From: Polaromonas eurypsychrophila
GTDB lineage: Bacteria > Pseudomonadota > Gammaproteobacteria > Burkholderiales > Burkholderiaceae_C
Direction of reading: 5' to 3'
Assembly: GCF_014641715.1 (NCBI RefSeq)
Contig: NZ_BMIG01000009.1
Coordinates: 62,001 to 126,000, forward strand
DNA length: 64,000 bases
Below, in pieces: positions 31,714-41,617 of the stretch; position 1 is the first letter of the stretch, and every line of letters begins with the position of its first letter. The notes beneath the pieces are model-generated. The model saw only the letters and a list, made by a program, of their open reading frames with translations, was not told the DNA's origin and searched no databases. The translations under genes and the position numbers were made by a program.

Positions 31714-32883
31714 TCAGTTTTTTGAGGCAGCCAGCGACGAGAAGTACACCGCCTCCTGTTGGCGTGCGATGTCTTCCCAGCGATAACAACTCGCAAAAAG
31801 TCGCCCTTGCCCGCCCAACTCCCGGCGCAAGTCCTCGTCCCCGGAGAGGAGTCGCAGTGCTGCATCCAGCGCTTGCGCACTGCGCGGGTCATCAAGTAGC
31901 AGTGCATTCACGCCATGGCTCAGCAAACTGGAAATGCCGCAGTAGGCCGCGCTGCTGACGACCACCGGCAAGCCGTGTGCCATAGCCTCCAGCACCACCA
32001 TCGCAAACGTATCCTCGAGTGTTGGGTGCACCAGCACGTCCGCCGCTCGGTAGGCGGGCGCAACGTCCTGCAGCGCACCCAGGAAGAACACCCGACCGGT
32101 GATGCCGAGCGACTCCGCCCGCCGCCTGAATTCGGGAATAGGCGCAGGGTTGCCGATGACAGCAAGCACCACCTGATCTGGCAATGTCGCCAGCACCTGG
32201 AGCAAAGTGTCCAGCCCCTTTTTGCGGTAATCGTTGCCGACAAACAGCAGGCAAAAGCCCTGCGCCGGCAAGCCCAGGGCCTGCCGTGCCTTGCCTTTGC
32301 CGTCTTCGCCAGCAGCTAGCTCGGGAAAGCTGACCCCCGGCGTGATGACACTTGTCATCCCTGATGAATCCGGGTAGGTCGCAGCCATTGTTTCGCCCAG
32401 GCTGGCCGAGGTCACCACCACGCGACGCGCCTTCAGCGCCCTGAATCTCAGGCGCTCCAGTCCTAGGTAGGTCAGCAGCCGCGGGCTGGTCACCACCTTG
32501 ACCCAGCGCAGCACACGCCGCAGGCCAGTGCGTCCCTGGAAAAGGTTGTGCCTGACCGGCACCACATGCACGGTCTGCACCTGGCCATGCCAGGTGTTTT
32601 CATGGGAGTGCACGATGTCGAAACCCGTGCGTGTGGCGCGCCAGGTGGCAAAGGCATACCAAAGCTGGTTCAGCCAGCGCGGTTTGCGCATCGGCATGGC
32701 CACACGGTGGTAATTGACGCCAACGGCCTGGTGGTTGATCTGCTGGGCAAAGACGTGAACTTCATGGCGCATTGCCAGTTGCTCGACCAGCGCGATGGAA
32801 TAACGCTCGGCCCCCCCGCCGGTGCTGTCAAAAACCCGGTTCAGCACCGCAATGCGGAGCCGTGGCTGTACCCACGGGCTCAA
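31714..32883 (-). CDS. Glycosyltransferase family 4 (group 1)
   Basis: About 389 residues, GT-B fold. The N-terminal domain starts RIAVLNRVFDSTGGGAERYS, matching acceptor-binding GT4 enzymes. The C-terminal nucleotide-sugar domain has LLFVGNDYRKKGLDTLL and the E-x7-E type motif HPTLEDTFAMVVLEAMAHGL. The start is inferred: a TTG at 32883 overlaps the upstream stop (TTGA) and puts the family N-terminus at the right distance; a GTG inside the first strand is an alternative. It is probably in the envelope polysaccharide group with its neighbours. Confidence 0.87.
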   Translation of the reverse strand: MSPWVQPRLRIAVLNRVFDSTGGGAERYSIALVEQLAMRHEVHVFAQQINHQAVGVNYHRVAMPMRKPRWLNQLWYAFATWRATRTGFDIVHSHENTWHGQVQTVHVVPVRHNLFQGRTGLRRVLRWVKVVTSPRLLTYLGLERLRFRALKARRVVVTSASLGETMAATYPDSSGMTSVITPGVSFPELAAGEDGKGKARQALGLPAQGFCLLFVGNDYRKKGLDTLLQVLATLPDQVVLAVIGNPAPIPEFRRRAESLGITGRVFFLGALQDVAPAYRAADVLVHPTLEDTFAMVVLEAMAHGLPVVVSSAAYCGISSLLSHGVNALLLDDPRSAQALDAALRLLSGDEDLRRELGGQGRLFASCYRWEDIARQQEAVYFSSLAASKN

Positions 32884-33626
32884 GCGCGCTCCCGGTCTTC
32901 GTAAGCCGTGGCAATCTTGAGCCAGAACACCGGCAGGCTGGTCGAGCGGACGACCGGTACACGTGGCAGTTCCAGCAAATTGCCATTGACGGCGCTGCGG
33001 CCACGGCGTGTGGTGGTCACGGTATGAAACCCGGCCCGGCGTGCCATTGCGACATGTTCCGGCGCGTATTCGCCATAGGGGTAGCAAAAGTGCTGAACCG
33101 GCGCGGCCAGCAGACCTTCAAGGGCGGCCCTGTCCTGCGTCATCTCGCCCAGCGCCGTAAGTGCATCACTTTGCAGCAAACGCGCATGGTTCTGCGTGTG
33201 CGAACCCACCTCCTGTCCGCCGGCGACCCACAGGCGCAACTGCTCGGCATCCATCAGCGGCACCTGCGCGATACCGATGTCGCGGTCCCAGACGTTGGTC
33301 TGACCCAGTAGATTGCTGACGGCATAACAGGTCGAAGAAAAACCATGGCGCTGCAGCACCGGCAGCGCATGGGTGAGGTTGTTCAGGTAGCCATCGTCGA
33401 AGGTGATGCCAACCACCTTGCCACGCCGCTCACCCTTCAGATACGGCAACAGTGCGCTCATGGCCAGGCCCTGGTAGCCGAGCAGCTTGAGCAAGACCAT
33501 TTGCCGGGCGAATGCGTCTGGCGCCACGTACAGGCTACGAAACGGTGCCCCTTTGGGTGGCGCTTCGCTGATCTGGTGATAAACCAGGATGGCGATGGAC
33601 GGCGATGGGCTGGCGGAATCAAACAT
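32880..33626 (-). CDS. Polysaccharide deacetylase (NodB domain)
   Basis: 248 residues. The NodB homology domain is visible: VVGITFDDGYLNNLTHALPV with the catalytic Asp pair, the metal-binding VGSHTQNHARLLQ, and FCYPYGEYAPEHVAMARRAGF. It removes N-acetyl groups from a polysaccharide such as a surface glycan. The ATG at 33626 begins MFDSASPSPSIAILVYHQI, with no signal peptide, so it may act in the cytoplasm or at the inner membrane. It follows rng by 25 bases and overlaps the GT4 gene, suggesting joint function. Confidence 0.88.
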   Translation of the reverse strand: MFDSASPSPSIAILVYHQISEAPPKGAPFRSLYVAPDAFARQMVLLKLLGYQGLAMSALLPYLKGERRGKVVGITFDDGYLNNLTHALPVLQRHGFSSTCYAVSNLLGQTNVWDRDIGIAQVPLMDAEQLRLWVAGGQEVGSHTQNHARLLQSDALTALGEMTQDRAALEGLLAAPVQHFCYPYGEYAPEHVAMARRAGFHTVTTTRRGRSAVNGNLLELPRVPVVRSTSLPVFWLKIATAYEDRERA

Positions 33627-33651
33627 ACGGGACGCTGTTTTTTGCGGCAAT

Positions 33652-35130
33652 TTATAACAAAACGATATCGTATTGTTCCTGCGCCATCGCTGCTTCGGCT
33701 TGCAAGGAAATCGGCTTGCCAATGAAGTCACTCAATCCCGCCAGGTGCTGGCTTTCCTCGTCAAGAAACAGCTCGATGACCTTGGGCGATGCAATGACCC
33801 GGAACTCGCGGGGGTTGAACTGGCGCGCCTCACGCAGAATTTCACGCAGGATGTCGTAACTGATGCTGCGTGCCGTCTTGACCACGCCTTTGCCCATGCA
33901 GGCGCTGCACGGTTCGCACAACTGGTGGGCCAGTGACTCGCGGGTGCGCTTGCGGGTCATTTCGAGCAGACCCAGTGCCGAAAAACCATTGACGTGTGTC
34001 TTGATACGGTCACGCGCCAGTTGCTTCTGGAATTCGGCCAGCACCGCGTCGCGGTGGCTGGCCTGCACCATGTCGATGAAATCGACAATCACAATGCCGC
34101 CCAGGTTACGCAGGCGAAGCTGACGTGCAATCGCCAGCGAGGCCTCGAGATTGGTTTTGAAAATGGTGTCGTCGAAATTGCGGGCACCGACATACCCGCC
34201 GGTGTTGACGTCCACGGTGGTCAGCGCTTCAGTCTGGTCGATGATCAGGTAGCCGCCGGATTTGAGGTCCACGCGCCGACCCAGGGCCTTGGCGATTTCC
34301 TCATCGATGTTGAACAGATCAAAAATCGGTCGCTCACCGCTGTGCAATTGCAGCCGATGCAGGGTGGCCGGCATGAACTCGGTGGCAAACAGCTTGAGTT
34401 TGTCGAACTGATCGCGCGAATCGATGCGTATGCTCTGGGTATTCTCCACCACCATGTCGCGCAGCACGCGCTGCAGCAGGCTAAGGTCCTGGTGCAACAC
34501 CGACGTCGGCGGCAACCGCAGAGCCGCATCCTTGATGCGGGCCCAGGTCTTGCGCAAGTAGGCGATGTCCTCGCCCAACTCCGCAACCGTCGCGTCCTCG
34601 CCATTGGTACGCAGGATAAAGCCACCCCCCATATCGCCGGTCAGGGCCTGCAAACGCTGACGCAGTTCCTCGCGCTGAGCCGCGGGAATCTTCTGCGACA
34701 CGCCGATGTGGTTGTCCTGCGGCAAAAACACAAGCAGCCGGCCCGCAATGCTGATCTGCGCCGTCAGACGGGCCCCCTTGGTGCCTATCGGATCCTTGAG
34801 CACCTGCACCATCATGGCCTGGCCCTCGAACAACTGTTTTTCTATCGGCAGTGGAGCCGCCGGACTGGAGGCGCTATCGGCATCCGCATGGCGGCTGTTG
34901 ATGCTGCTCATCAGGTCGGCCACATGCAAAAATGCGGCCCGCTCCAGCCCGATGTCAATAAAGGCAGACTGCATGCCTGGCAGCACGCGCACTACCTTGC
35001 CGAGGTAGACGTTGCCAACCAGTCCCCGCTCCAGGGTGCGCTCGACGTGCAACTCCTGCACAGCACCGTATTCGACCACCGCCACGCGGGTTTCCTGGGG
35101 TGACCAGTTGATCAGGATGTCTTGTTGCAC
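33652..35130 (-). CDS. rng: Ribonuclease G
   Basis: 492 residues, the usual RNase G length, lacking the long C-terminal scaffold of RNase E. The S1-like domain begins LERGLVGNVYLGKVVRVLPG. The catalytic site (GGYLIIDQTEALTTVDVNTG) and the zinc-link Cys motif CEPCSACMGKG are present. It processes 16S rRNA 5' ends and decays mRNA. It follows maf by ten bases, a common pairing. Confidence 0.96.
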   Translation of the reverse strand: MQQDILINWSPQETRVAVVEYGAVQELHVERTLERGLVGNVYLGKVVRVLPGMQSAFIDIGLERAAFLHVADLMSSINSRHADADSASSPAAPLPIEKQLFEGQAMMVQVLKDPIGTKGARLTAQISIAGRLLVFLPQDNHIGVSQKIPAAQREELRQRLQALTGDMGGGFILRTNGEDATVAELGEDIAYLRKTWARIKDAALRLPPTSVLHQDLSLLQRVLRDMVVENTQSIRIDSRDQFDKLKLFATEFMPATLHRLQLHSGERPIFDLFNIDEEIAKALGRRVDLKSGGYLIIDQTEALTTVDVNTGGYVGARNFDDTIFKTNLEASLAIARQLRLRNLGGIVIVDFIDMVQASHRDAVLAEFQKQLARDRIKTHVNGFSALGLLEMTRKRTRESLAHQLCEPCSACMGKGVVKTARSISYDILREILREARQFNPREFRVIASPKVIELFLDEESQHLAGLSDFIGKPISLQAEAAMAQEQYDIVLL

Positions 35131-35140
35131 GCTGTTGTCT

Positions 35141-35743
35141 CTATATTTTCAGGCCGGCTGCGCGCAGCAGCCCGGCCGTTTCATGCAGGGGCAATCCCAT
35201 GATGCCCGAATAACTTCCGCTGATATGGCTGATGAACATCGCCACCCTGCCCTGCACCGCGTAGGCGCCGGCCTTGCCCATCGGCTCGCCCGAAGCTACA
35301 TAAGTTCGTATCTGCGCCGGGCTCATGGGCGCGAAGGTCACGCGCGACACACTCAGGGCCTGCAGGCGTTCGCTTCGATGCTGCACCGCCACGGCGGTCA
35401 ACACGCGATGCGTAGTACCGGCCAGCTCGCCGAGCATGCGCACGGCATCGTTTCCATCGTCGGGTTTGCCATAAATGCGCCTGGCCAGCGCGACCGTGGT
35501 GTCCGAGCACAACACAAGCGCCGGTGGCAGCCCGCGCCTCTTCAGGCGTGCCACAGCGGCGTCCAGCTTCAGTTGTGTCACGCGCTGCACATAGGCGGTG
35601 GGCGACTCGCCGGCAAGCACGGCTTCCAGCGCCTCGCTGTCCTCGCTGGCGTCCGCCAGCAACAGTTCGCAAGAAACGCCGAGCTGCTCCAGCAACTGCC
35701 GGCGTCGGGGACTTTGGGAGGCGAGATAGATGAAATCGGTCAT
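35141..35743 (-). CDS. maf: Maf-family nucleotide pyrophosphatase
   Basis: 200 residues. The family N-terminus IYLASQSPRRRQLLEQLG and catalytic CSDTTVAL, with GKPDDG following, are present. Maf proteins hydrolyse non-canonical or excess nucleoside triphosphates (dTTP/UTP or m7GTP, by subgroup). I cannot separate the subgroups from sequence alone. The ATG at 35743 is chosen over 35755 to match the family N-terminus. It is upstream of rng. Confidence 0.92.
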   Translation of the reverse strand: MTDFIYLASQSPRRRQLLEQLGVSCELLLADASEDSEALEAVLAGESPTAYVQRVTQLKLDAAVARLKRRGLPPALVLCSDTTVALARRIYGKPDDGNDAVRMLGELAGTTHRVLTAVAVQHRSERLQALSVSRVTFAPMSPAQIRTYVASGEPMGKAGAYAVQGRVAMFISHISGSYSGIMGLPLHETAGLLRAAGLKI

Positions 35744-35766
35744 GGGTGACATCAATGTAGCAAGCC

Positions 35767-35858
35767 GTTATCCCGACCTCCGAGCCGGGATCCATCGCTG
35801 CATTCCATAGGCCTCACTTTGTGCAGGACATGGATCCCGGATCGAGTCCGGGATGACA
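35767..35858. repeat. Family C inverted repeat between rlmH and maf
   Basis: Two linked palindromic units: TATCCCGACCTCCGAGCCGGGAT and ATCCCGGATCGAGTCCGGGAT, each followed or preceded by CCAT/ATGG. A related pair is at 56433-56502. It fills the gap and could fold in RNA. Confidence 0.75.
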
Positions 35859-35870
35859 CTCTACTTGGCA

Positions 35871-36338
35871 TCATTCGCGATGGTACGGGTGATTGACCGT
35901 GATGCTCCACGCGCGGTACAACTGCTCGATCAGCAACACACGCACCATGGCGTGCGGCAGGGTCAGGTCCGACAGGCGCAGGCGCTCGTGCGCCGCTTGC
36001 TTGAAGGACGGGTCCAGTCCGTCCGGCCCGCCGATGACGATGGCCACATCGTCCCCGCCCAGTTGCCAGCCCGTGAGCCTGGCCGACAGCGCCACCGTGG
36101 TCACGGCCGTGCCGCGCTCGTCCAGCGCCACAATGCGAGTGCCTCTGGGGATCACGGCTTCAATGCGCTGGCGTTCGGCGGCCAGCAGGTTGTCAAGGGT
36201 CTTGGACGCGCGTGGCTCGGTCTTGACGGCCTTGAGTTCAACCTTGAGTTCAGGCGGAAAACGCTTGGCGTAGTCGTCGTAGGCAGTCTGCGCCCAGTCG
36301 GGCACCTTCTGGCCGACGGCGACAATCGTCAGCCTCAT
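35871..36338 (-). CDS. rlmH: 23S rRNA pseudouridine1915 N3-methyltransferase RlmH
   Basis: 155 residues, the normal length of this SPOUT methyltransferase. The knot motif [12 protein letters not shown], the SAM loop [12 protein letters not shown] and the C-terminal [18 protein letters not shown]...HPYHRE are diagnostic. It methylates helix 69 of 23S rRNA on assembled ribosomes. It overlaps rsfS upstream by four bases. Confidence 0.97.
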   Translation of the reverse strand: MRLTIVAVGQKVPDWAQTAYDDYAKRFPPELKVELKAVKTEPRASKTLDNLLAAERQRIEAVIPRGTRIVALDERGTAVTTVALSARLTGWQLGGDDVAIVIGGPDGLDPSFKQAAHERLRLSDLTLPHAMVRVLLIEQLYRAWSITVNHPYHRE

Positions 36339-37108
36339 TGGCTCCGGGTGGTGGTTTTCCGGGCGGCAGGTTTTTTGGCTGCGGTTTTGGCCGCAGTCTT
36401 GGCGGCAATTTTCCTGGCCGCCACTTTTTTGGTGGCAGGAATCTTCACGATCGGTGTCTTGGCCGCTGCTTTCTTCGCAACCGGTTTGGCCGCCGGCTCG
36501 GTCGCCGGTGCGGTGGCATTGCGTTTGGCGGTCCAGTCGTTGGTCTTGCCGACCCGACCGACATAAGTGCCATCATCGGTGCGGGCGGACTTTTTCGCAG
36601 CGGGTTTGGCCGCCACTTTTCCAGGCACCTTCGCCGATTTGGCGGCAGGCTTGCCAGTTGCGCGGCCCTTCGCGGGTTTCGGCACTTCCTCGGGTTCAGG
36701 TTTGGACGCCTTGACCAGCGGCGCCGGCGCACCGAGCTTGAGCTTCACCGGCTTGTCGCCCCACAGTTCTTCCAGGTGGTAATACTGGCGTATGGTGGGC
36801 TGCATGATGTGGGCCACGGCGGCGCCGCAATCCACGATGATCCATTCGCCGTTTTCTTCGCCCTCGATACGCGGCTTCGAAAAACCGGCATCCCGCACCG
36901 CATCACGCACGCTGGCGGCCAGCGCCTTGGTCTGCCGGTTGGAAGTGCCCGACGCGATGATCACGCGCTCGAACAAGGAAGTGATGTGTTCCGTGTCAAA
37001 TACCTGGATGTTCACCGCTTTCACATCTTCCAGGCCGTCGATGATGGCTCGCTGCAATTTCTGGACGTCTTTTTTGGCAGCGGTGGTGTTGGCGGAGGTG
37101 GAGGTCAT
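36335..37108 (-). CDS. rsfS: Ribosome silencing factor RsfS with a long Lys/Ala-rich tail
   Basis: Residues about 10-120 are a normal RsfS domain ([56 protein letters not shown]). It binds ribosomal protein L14 and blocks subunit joining under starvation. The remaining 130 or so residues are basic low-complexity repeats of the AAK/PAAKK type, like histone H1 or AlgP tails. Usual RsfS proteins are only 105-130 residues, so this one is about twice as long. The tail sequence is uninterrupted by stops and ends just before rlmH. Confidence 0.93.
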   Translation of the reverse strand: MTSTSANTTAAKKDVQKLQRAIIDGLEDVKAVNIQVFDTEHITSLFERVIIASGTSNRQTKALAASVRDAVRDAGFSKPRIEGEENGEWIIVDCGAAVAHIMQPTIRQYYHLEELWGDKPVKLKLGAPAPLVKASKPEPEEVPKPAKGRATGKPAAKSAKVPGKVAAKPAAKKSARTDDGTYVGRVGKTNDWTAKRNATAPATEPAAKPVAKKAAAKTPIVKIPATKKVAARKIAAKTAAKTAAKKPAARKTTTRSQ

Positions 37109-37142
37109 GCGGTGTGGGCTTCAATAAAAAAAAGTGTTCGAA

Positions 37143-37772
37143 TCAGGGTGAAATATAGAGACGATGGCGCTCAATATAACGCGCAACGGGCTCGGGAACC
37201 AGCCGGGCCAGGCCTTGCGGGGTCGCGGCGCCCAAGGCGATTTGCCGCCGGATGTCGGTGGCGCTGACGTGCATCAGGGGCAACTGGAGGGGCACAAGCG
37301 GGTGTGGCAGCCTGATTTGAGGGTCAAATCCGGCCTCAGCCCTTGCGGAATGTGCACGGTCTGCTATACAAATTATAGCTATTTGAATCAGGTCCTGCCA
37401 ACGGTGCCAGCTTTTCAGTGTCGCAAACTGGTCTTTGCCAATGATCAGGTAGAGCTGGGCACCCGGATTTTCGGCCTGCAGCGCCTCCAGCGTGTCGATG
37501 GTGAAGCTCGGCCCGGCCCGCTGGAGCTCGCGCGCGTCGACCTGCACCCGCTCCAGGCCGCCAAACGCCAGCTCAGCCATGGCCAGTCGGTGCCCGGCCG
37601 CGCTGAGCGCCCTTTCCTTGTACCAGGCCTGCCCGGTGGGAACAATGTGCAGCACATCGAGCTGCAGTTGCGCGACGGCAGCGCCGGCCAATGCGACATG
37701 GGCCAGGTGCGGCGGGTCGAAAGAACCGCCGAACATGCCGATGCACGGGCCGCTGGCTGCGGTTGCACTCAA
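37143..37772 (-). CDS. nadD: Nicotinate-nucleotide adenylyltransferase NadD
   Basis: About 209 residues. The HIGH-type motif [17 protein letters not shown], the middle [18 protein letters not shown] and the C-terminal SATDIRRQI are clear. It makes deamido-NAD. Residues about 127-151 ([19 protein letters not shown]) are an in-frame insertion from a family B repeat, in the place where NadD usually has a short ARPG-type loop. The start is uncertain: TTG at 37772 overlaps the hemF stop, while GTG at 37811 would add 13 residues. Confidence 0.92.
   Translation of the reverse strand: MSATAASGPCIGMFGGSFDPPHLAHVALAGAAVAQLQLDVLHIVPTGQAWYKERALSAAGHRLAMAELAFGGLERVQVDARELQRAGPSFTIDTLEALQAENPGAQLYLIIGKDQFATLKSWHRWQDLIQIAIICIADRAHSARAEAGFDPQIRLPHPLVPLQLPLMHVSATDIRRQIALGAATPQGLARLVPEPVARYIERHRLYISP
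37320..37392 (-). repeat. Family B repeat inside nadD, in frame
   Basis: On the gene strand it reads AGCTATAATTTGTATAGCAG..., then AAGGGCTGAGGCCGGATTTG. The same elements, in the same frame, occur at the start of urc4 (45420-45472). Confidence 0.75.
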
Positions 37773-38689
37773 AGCCAGTCCCGCCGGATCAAAAAGTCTT
37801 TGTACAGGCACTCCTCGGCCGAACCAGCCTCCAGCGGCCGTTGATAAGACCAGCTCACCAGCGGCGGCATGGACATCAGGATGGACTCCGTGCGCCCACC
37901 AGACTGCAGGCCGAAATGGGTGCCACGGTCCCAGACCAGGTTGAACTCGACGTAGCGGCCGCGGCGATAGAGCTGGAAATCCCGCTCACGCTCGCCATAA
38001 GCCATCGCCTTGCGGCGCTCGACGACTGGCAGATAGGCCGGCAGGAAGGCGTTGGCAACTGACTGCATCATGGCCAGGCTGCCGTCCAGGCCCAGTTCCT
38101 GGAAGTCATCAAAAAACACGCCGCCTATGCCGCGCTGCTCGCCCCTGTGTTTCAGGTAAAAATAATCGTCGCACCAGGTTTTGAAGCGCGGGTACTTGTC
38201 CTCGCCGAATGGCGTCAGTGCATCCTTGCAGGTCTGGTGGAAGTGGCGCGCATCCTCTTCAAAGCCGTAATAGGGCGTCAGGTCCATGCCGCCGCCGAAC
38301 CAGCAGGCTGGCTGCCCCGAAGCTGGTGTGGCAACCAGCATGCGCACATTCATATGCACCGTCGGCACATAAGGGTTGCGCGGGTGAAACACCAGCGATA
38401 CGCCCAGGGCTTCAAATGGTGCGCCGGCCAGCTCCGGCCGGTGCTGCGTTGCCGAGGGCGGCAGGCGCGGACCTTGCACATGCGAGAAGCCGCAGCCCGC
38501 ACGCTCAAACACCTCGCCGCCTTCCAGAATCATGGTGATGCCATTGCCCTGCAGCGTTTCGCCGGGCGCCTTCTCCCAGGGATCAACAGCAAATACGCCG
38601 CCGTCAATCGCGGCGATGCTGCCTGTGATGCGCTGCTGCAGCGCCAGCAGGTAGCTGCGGACACGGGAAGAATCGGCCATGGTCGTCAT
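37769..38689 (-). CDS. hemF: Oxygen-dependent coproporphyrinogen III oxidase HemF
   Basis: 306 residues, the usual length. Diagnostic segments are GGVFEKAG-like [47 protein letters not shown] and [23 protein letters not shown]. It converts coproporphyrinogen III to protoporphyrinogen IX with O2. The ATG at 38689 overlaps the acyltransferase stop (ATGA); the open frame upstream is not family-like. Confidence 0.97.
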   Translation of the reverse strand: MTTMADSSRVRSYLLALQQRITGSIAAIDGGVFAVDPWEKAPGETLQGNGITMILEGGEVFERAGCGFSHVQGPRLPPSATQHRPELAGAPFEALGVSLVFHPRNPYVPTVHMNVRMLVATPASGQPACWFGGGMDLTPYYGFEEDARHFHQTCKDALTPFGEDKYPRFKTWCDDYFYLKHRGEQRGIGGVFFDDFQELGLDGSLAMMQSVANAFLPAYLPVVERRKAMAYGERERDFQLYRRGRYVEFNLVWDRGTHFGLQSGGRTESILMSMPPLVSWSYQRPLEAGSAEECLYKDFLIRRDWL

Positions 38690-39330
38690 TTCACAATGAT
38701 ATCGGCCTGGGGGCGGCCCGAATTGATCAAGCGCACGGGGGCCGCGCGCTCCTGATGCCAGCCGCGGCAATCCTGCAGCGACAGCGCCATGCGTGGCAGG
38801 TCATGGTCTTGATCCCCCGTCAGACGCACAAAATCCAGAAACACCAGGCGCTTGCGCGAATAGTCGGGACCGGCCAATCCAACGGGGACATCGGCCGCCA
38901 GCGCCAGCCGGTAAAAGCCGCTGCGCCAACCCTTGGTGCGGCGGCGTGTACCTTCAGGCGCCAGCGCGAGCCAGAAATACTCGCCCCGTGCTTTTTTTTG
39001 TTGCATCAGCGCCGCCATCTGGCCGACCGTGCCCTGGGGTGCCGAGCGGCTGATGGGCACCCCGCCGACCCAGCGCAGCCAGGCACTAAAAAGGGGAGTC
39101 CGAAACAGGGTGTCCTTGCTCCAGAACTGCACCGAAATGCCGACGGCCCATTTCATCAGGATGCCGATCACAAAATCCCAGTTCGAGGTATGCGGATACA
39201 CCACAATCACGCCCTGCCGTGTCGGCAGCCCTTCGAAATCAACGCGCCAACCAAGCAAACGCAACACCCATAGGGCCAGCCCACTCCCCTGAAACTGCAC
39301 GGGGTGCGGCGGTAATAAATCCATGCCCAT
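38686..39330 (-). CDS. PlsC-like 1-acyl-glycerophosphate acyltransferase family protein
   Basis: 214 residues. The acyltransferase block I is [13 protein letters not shown] (HxxxxD) and block III resembles [19 protein letters not shown]. It is shorter than typical PlsC and resembles small acyltransferases of this superfamily whose acceptor is unsettled. It lies between purD and hemF with overlaps on both sides, so expression is coupled. Confidence 0.85.
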   Translation of the reverse strand: MGMDLLPPHPVQFQGSGLALWVLRLLGWRVDFEGLPTRQGVIVVYPHTSNWDFVIGILMKWAVGISVQFWSKDTLFRTPLFSAWLRWVGGVPISRSAPQGTVGQMAALMQQKKARGEYFWLALAPEGTRRRTKGWRSGFYRLALAADVPVGLAGPDYSRKRLVFLDFVRLTGDQDHDLPRMALSLQDCRGWHQERAAPVRLINSGRPQADIIVK

Positions 39331-40646
39331 CAGGGCTTGATGGCCCGGAATCCAATGTCCTTGCGGTACTGCGCACCATCAAAATGGATGGTCCTGGCGG
39401 CATCGTAAGCTTGGTGCTGCGCCTCTTTCACCGAACTGGCGAGCGCTGTGACACACAACACCCGCCCGCCGGAGGTCAGCACGCTGCCCTTGACACCACC
39501 CCCTGCGGTGGCGGTACCGGCATGAAATACCACCGTGTCCTCGCTACCCGAGGTGCTGACTGGCGGCAGGCCGGTGATCACATCGCCCTTGCGCGGCTGC
39601 AGCGGGTAGCCGTGCGCGGCCATCACCACACCCAGCGCGACCCGGCGGTCCCATTCGAGTTCGACCTCGTCGAGCTTGCCCGAGGTCGCCGCAATCATCA
39701 CGTCGTACAGGTCCGACTTGAGCCGCATCATGATGGGCTGGGTTTCGGGATCGCCCATGCGGCAGTTGAATTCCAGAGTCTTGACCTTGCCGTCGGGCGT
39801 GATCATGAGACCGGCATAGAGAAAACCAGTGAAGGGAATGCCGTCTTTTTCCATCCCCTTGATGGTCGGCAGGATGATCTCGCGCATGGCGCGGGCGTGC
39901 ACCGTGGGTGTGACCACCGGCGCGGGCGAATAAGCGCCCATGCCCCCGGTGTTCGGGCCCTGGTCGCCATCCAGCAGACGCTTGTGGTCCTGGCTGGTCG
40001 CCATGGCTGCGACATTTTTGCCGTCGCACATGACGATGAAGCTGGCTTCCTCGCCGTGCAGAAACTCCTCGATCACCACGCGCGCACCGCCGGCGTTGTG
40101 CGTCACGCCCAGCGGATTGAAGCTGGGGTCAGGCGCCAGCATGAATTCAATCGCTTCGTGCGCTTCGTGCAGGTTCATGGCAACCACCACGCCCTTGCCG
40201 GCCGCCAGCCCGTCGGCCTTAACCACAATCGGTGCGCCTTTTTCGTCGACATAGGCGTGGGCCGCCACCGCGTCGGTGAAGGTTTCGTACTCGGCTGTCG
40301 GAATGCCATGGCGCTTCATGAAGGCCTTGGAAAAAGCCTTGGAGCTTTCTAGTTGTGCGGCAGCTTTGGTCGGGCCGAACACCCGCAGGCCATGCAGGCG
40401 GAACTCGTCGACGATGCCGGCCGCCAATGGCTGCTCGGGGCCGACCACGGTCAGGGCGATTTTTTCAGCCAGTGCCCACTCGCGCAGCGCTTTCACGTCG
40501 GTGATGGCGATGTTTTCCAGGCGCGCGTCCAGCGCGGTCCCGCCATTGCCAGGCGCGACATACACCGCCTGCACCTTGGGGGACTGCGCGAGCTTCCAGG
40601 CCAGCGCATGCTCACGGCCACCGCCGCCAACCACTAAAACTTTCAT
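39330..40646 (-). CDS. purD: Phosphoribosylamine-glycine ligase PurD
   Basis: 438 residues, an ATP-grasp enzyme forming GAR in purine synthesis. The N-terminus MKVLVVGGGGREHALAWKLA, the HGIPTAEYETF linker, VVKADGLAAGKGVVVA and SFIVMCDGKNVAAMATSQDH are diagnostic. The ATG at 40646 is used; 24 further upstream codons belong to repeat sequence. It precedes the acyltransferase with a one-base overlap. Confidence 0.97.
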   Translation of the reverse strand: MKVLVVGGGGREHALAWKLAQSPKVQAVYVAPGNGGTALDARLENIAITDVKALREWALAEKIALTVVGPEQPLAAGIVDEFRLHGLRVFGPTKAAAQLESSKAFSKAFMKRHGIPTAEYETFTDAVAAHAYVDEKGAPIVVKADGLAAGKGVVVAMNLHEAHEAIEFMLAPDPSFNPLGVTHNAGGARVVIEEFLHGEEASFIVMCDGKNVAAMATSQDHKRLLDGDQGPNTGGMGAYSPAPVVTPTVHARAMREIILPTIKGMEKDGIPFTGFLYAGLMITPDGKVKTLEFNCRMGDPETQPIMMRLKSDLYDVMIAATSGKLDEVELEWDRRVALGVVMAAHGYPLQPRKGDVITGLPPVSTSGSEDTVVFHAGTATAGGGVKGSVLTSGGRVLCVTALASSVKEAQHQAYDAARTIHFDGAQYRKDIGFRAIKP

Positions 40647-40677
40647 GCGAGCACTTTCATATGCATTTCCAAACAAG

Positions 40678-40830
40678 CGTAAGCCCCTCGGGCGGCAGCG
40701 CAGTACGCAAAGCGACAAGCGGCCGCGCCCCCTCTTGACCAGCCAGGGCCGCGGAACCGGCTTCGCCGAACCGCAGGCGCAGCGCCCCCTCGGGGGGCAG
40801 CGACGACACGAAGTGCGGAGTGTGGGGGCT
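40678..40830. repeat. Family A repeat, long intergenic copy between yebC and purD
   Basis: A full unit at 40727-40830 with the core CCCCCTCGGGGGGCAGCG, preceded by a second partial unit at about 40683-40726 (CCCCTCGGGCGGCAGCG). The full unit is the reverse complement of 440-533. Its outer end reaches the yebC stop codon. Confidence 0.8.
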
Positions 40831-41552
40831 CATGAAATGGCGGCATTGTGAAAAACGTCCTGGGTATCGTCCAGGTCTTCCAGTATGTCCAGCAGCCGCT
40901 GCATTTTTTCACCCTCCGCGCCGGACATCTCGATCATGTTGTCGGCGCGCATGGTGACTTCAGCCAGCTCAGGTTTCAGGCCGGCGGCCTCCAGCGCGTT
41001 CTTGACGGCCTCAAAGCCCGTGTAAGGCGTCAGCACCTCGATGGCGCCGTCCTCGTGCGTGATCACGTCGTCGGCGCCGGACTCCAGCGCCACTTCCATG
41101 ATTTTGTCTTCGCTGGTGCCGGGCGCAAAAATCAGCTGGCCACAATGCTTGAACTGGAAGGCTACCGAGCCTTCAGTGCCCATGTTGCCGCCGTGCTTGG
41201 AAAAGGCGTGCCGCACCTCGGCCACGGTGCGCACCTTGTTGTCGGTCATGCAGTCCACGATGATGGCCGCGCCGCCTATGCCGTAACCTTCGTAGCGGAC
41301 TTCCTCGTAATGCACACCTTCCAGACTGCCGGTGGCCTTGGCGATGCCGTACTTGACGTTTTCATTGGGCATGTTGGACGCCTTGGCCTTGTCCACCGCC
41401 AGCCGCAAGCGCGGATTGGTGCCCAAATCGCCGCCGCCCATGCGGGCCGCAACCATGATTTCGCGCATCACACGGGTCCAGATACGCTGGCGTTTCTCGT
41501 CCTGCCGCCCCTTGCGGTGCTGAATATTCGCCCATTTACTGTGACCAGCCAC
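40830..41552 (-). CDS. yebC: YebC/PmpR family transcriptional/translation regulator
   Basis: 240 residues, the standard length. The N-terminus [20 protein letters not shown] and [19 protein letters not shown] are diagnostic, as is [19 protein letters not shown]. Family members act as DNA-binding regulators or, for YebC, relieve ribosome stalling. It heads the long minus-strand run that includes purD, though a family A repeat lies between. Confidence 0.96.
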   Translation of the reverse strand: MAGHSKWANIQHRKGRQDEKRQRIWTRVMREIMVAARMGGGDLGTNPRLRLAVDKAKASNMPNENVKYGIAKATGSLEGVHYEEVRYEGYGIGGAAIIVDCMTDNKVRTVAEVRHAFSKHGGNMGTEGSVAFQFKHCGQLIFAPGTSEDKIMEVALESGADDVITHEDGAIEVLTPYTGFEAVKNALEAAGLKPELAEVTMRADNMIEMSGAEGEKMQRLLDILEDLDDTQDVFHNAAIS

Positions 41553-41617
41553 GGAAATCCTTTGGAATTGATTTAATCTACAAAACGTATTTTACTTTTT
41601 CACTCAGAGGACACCTC

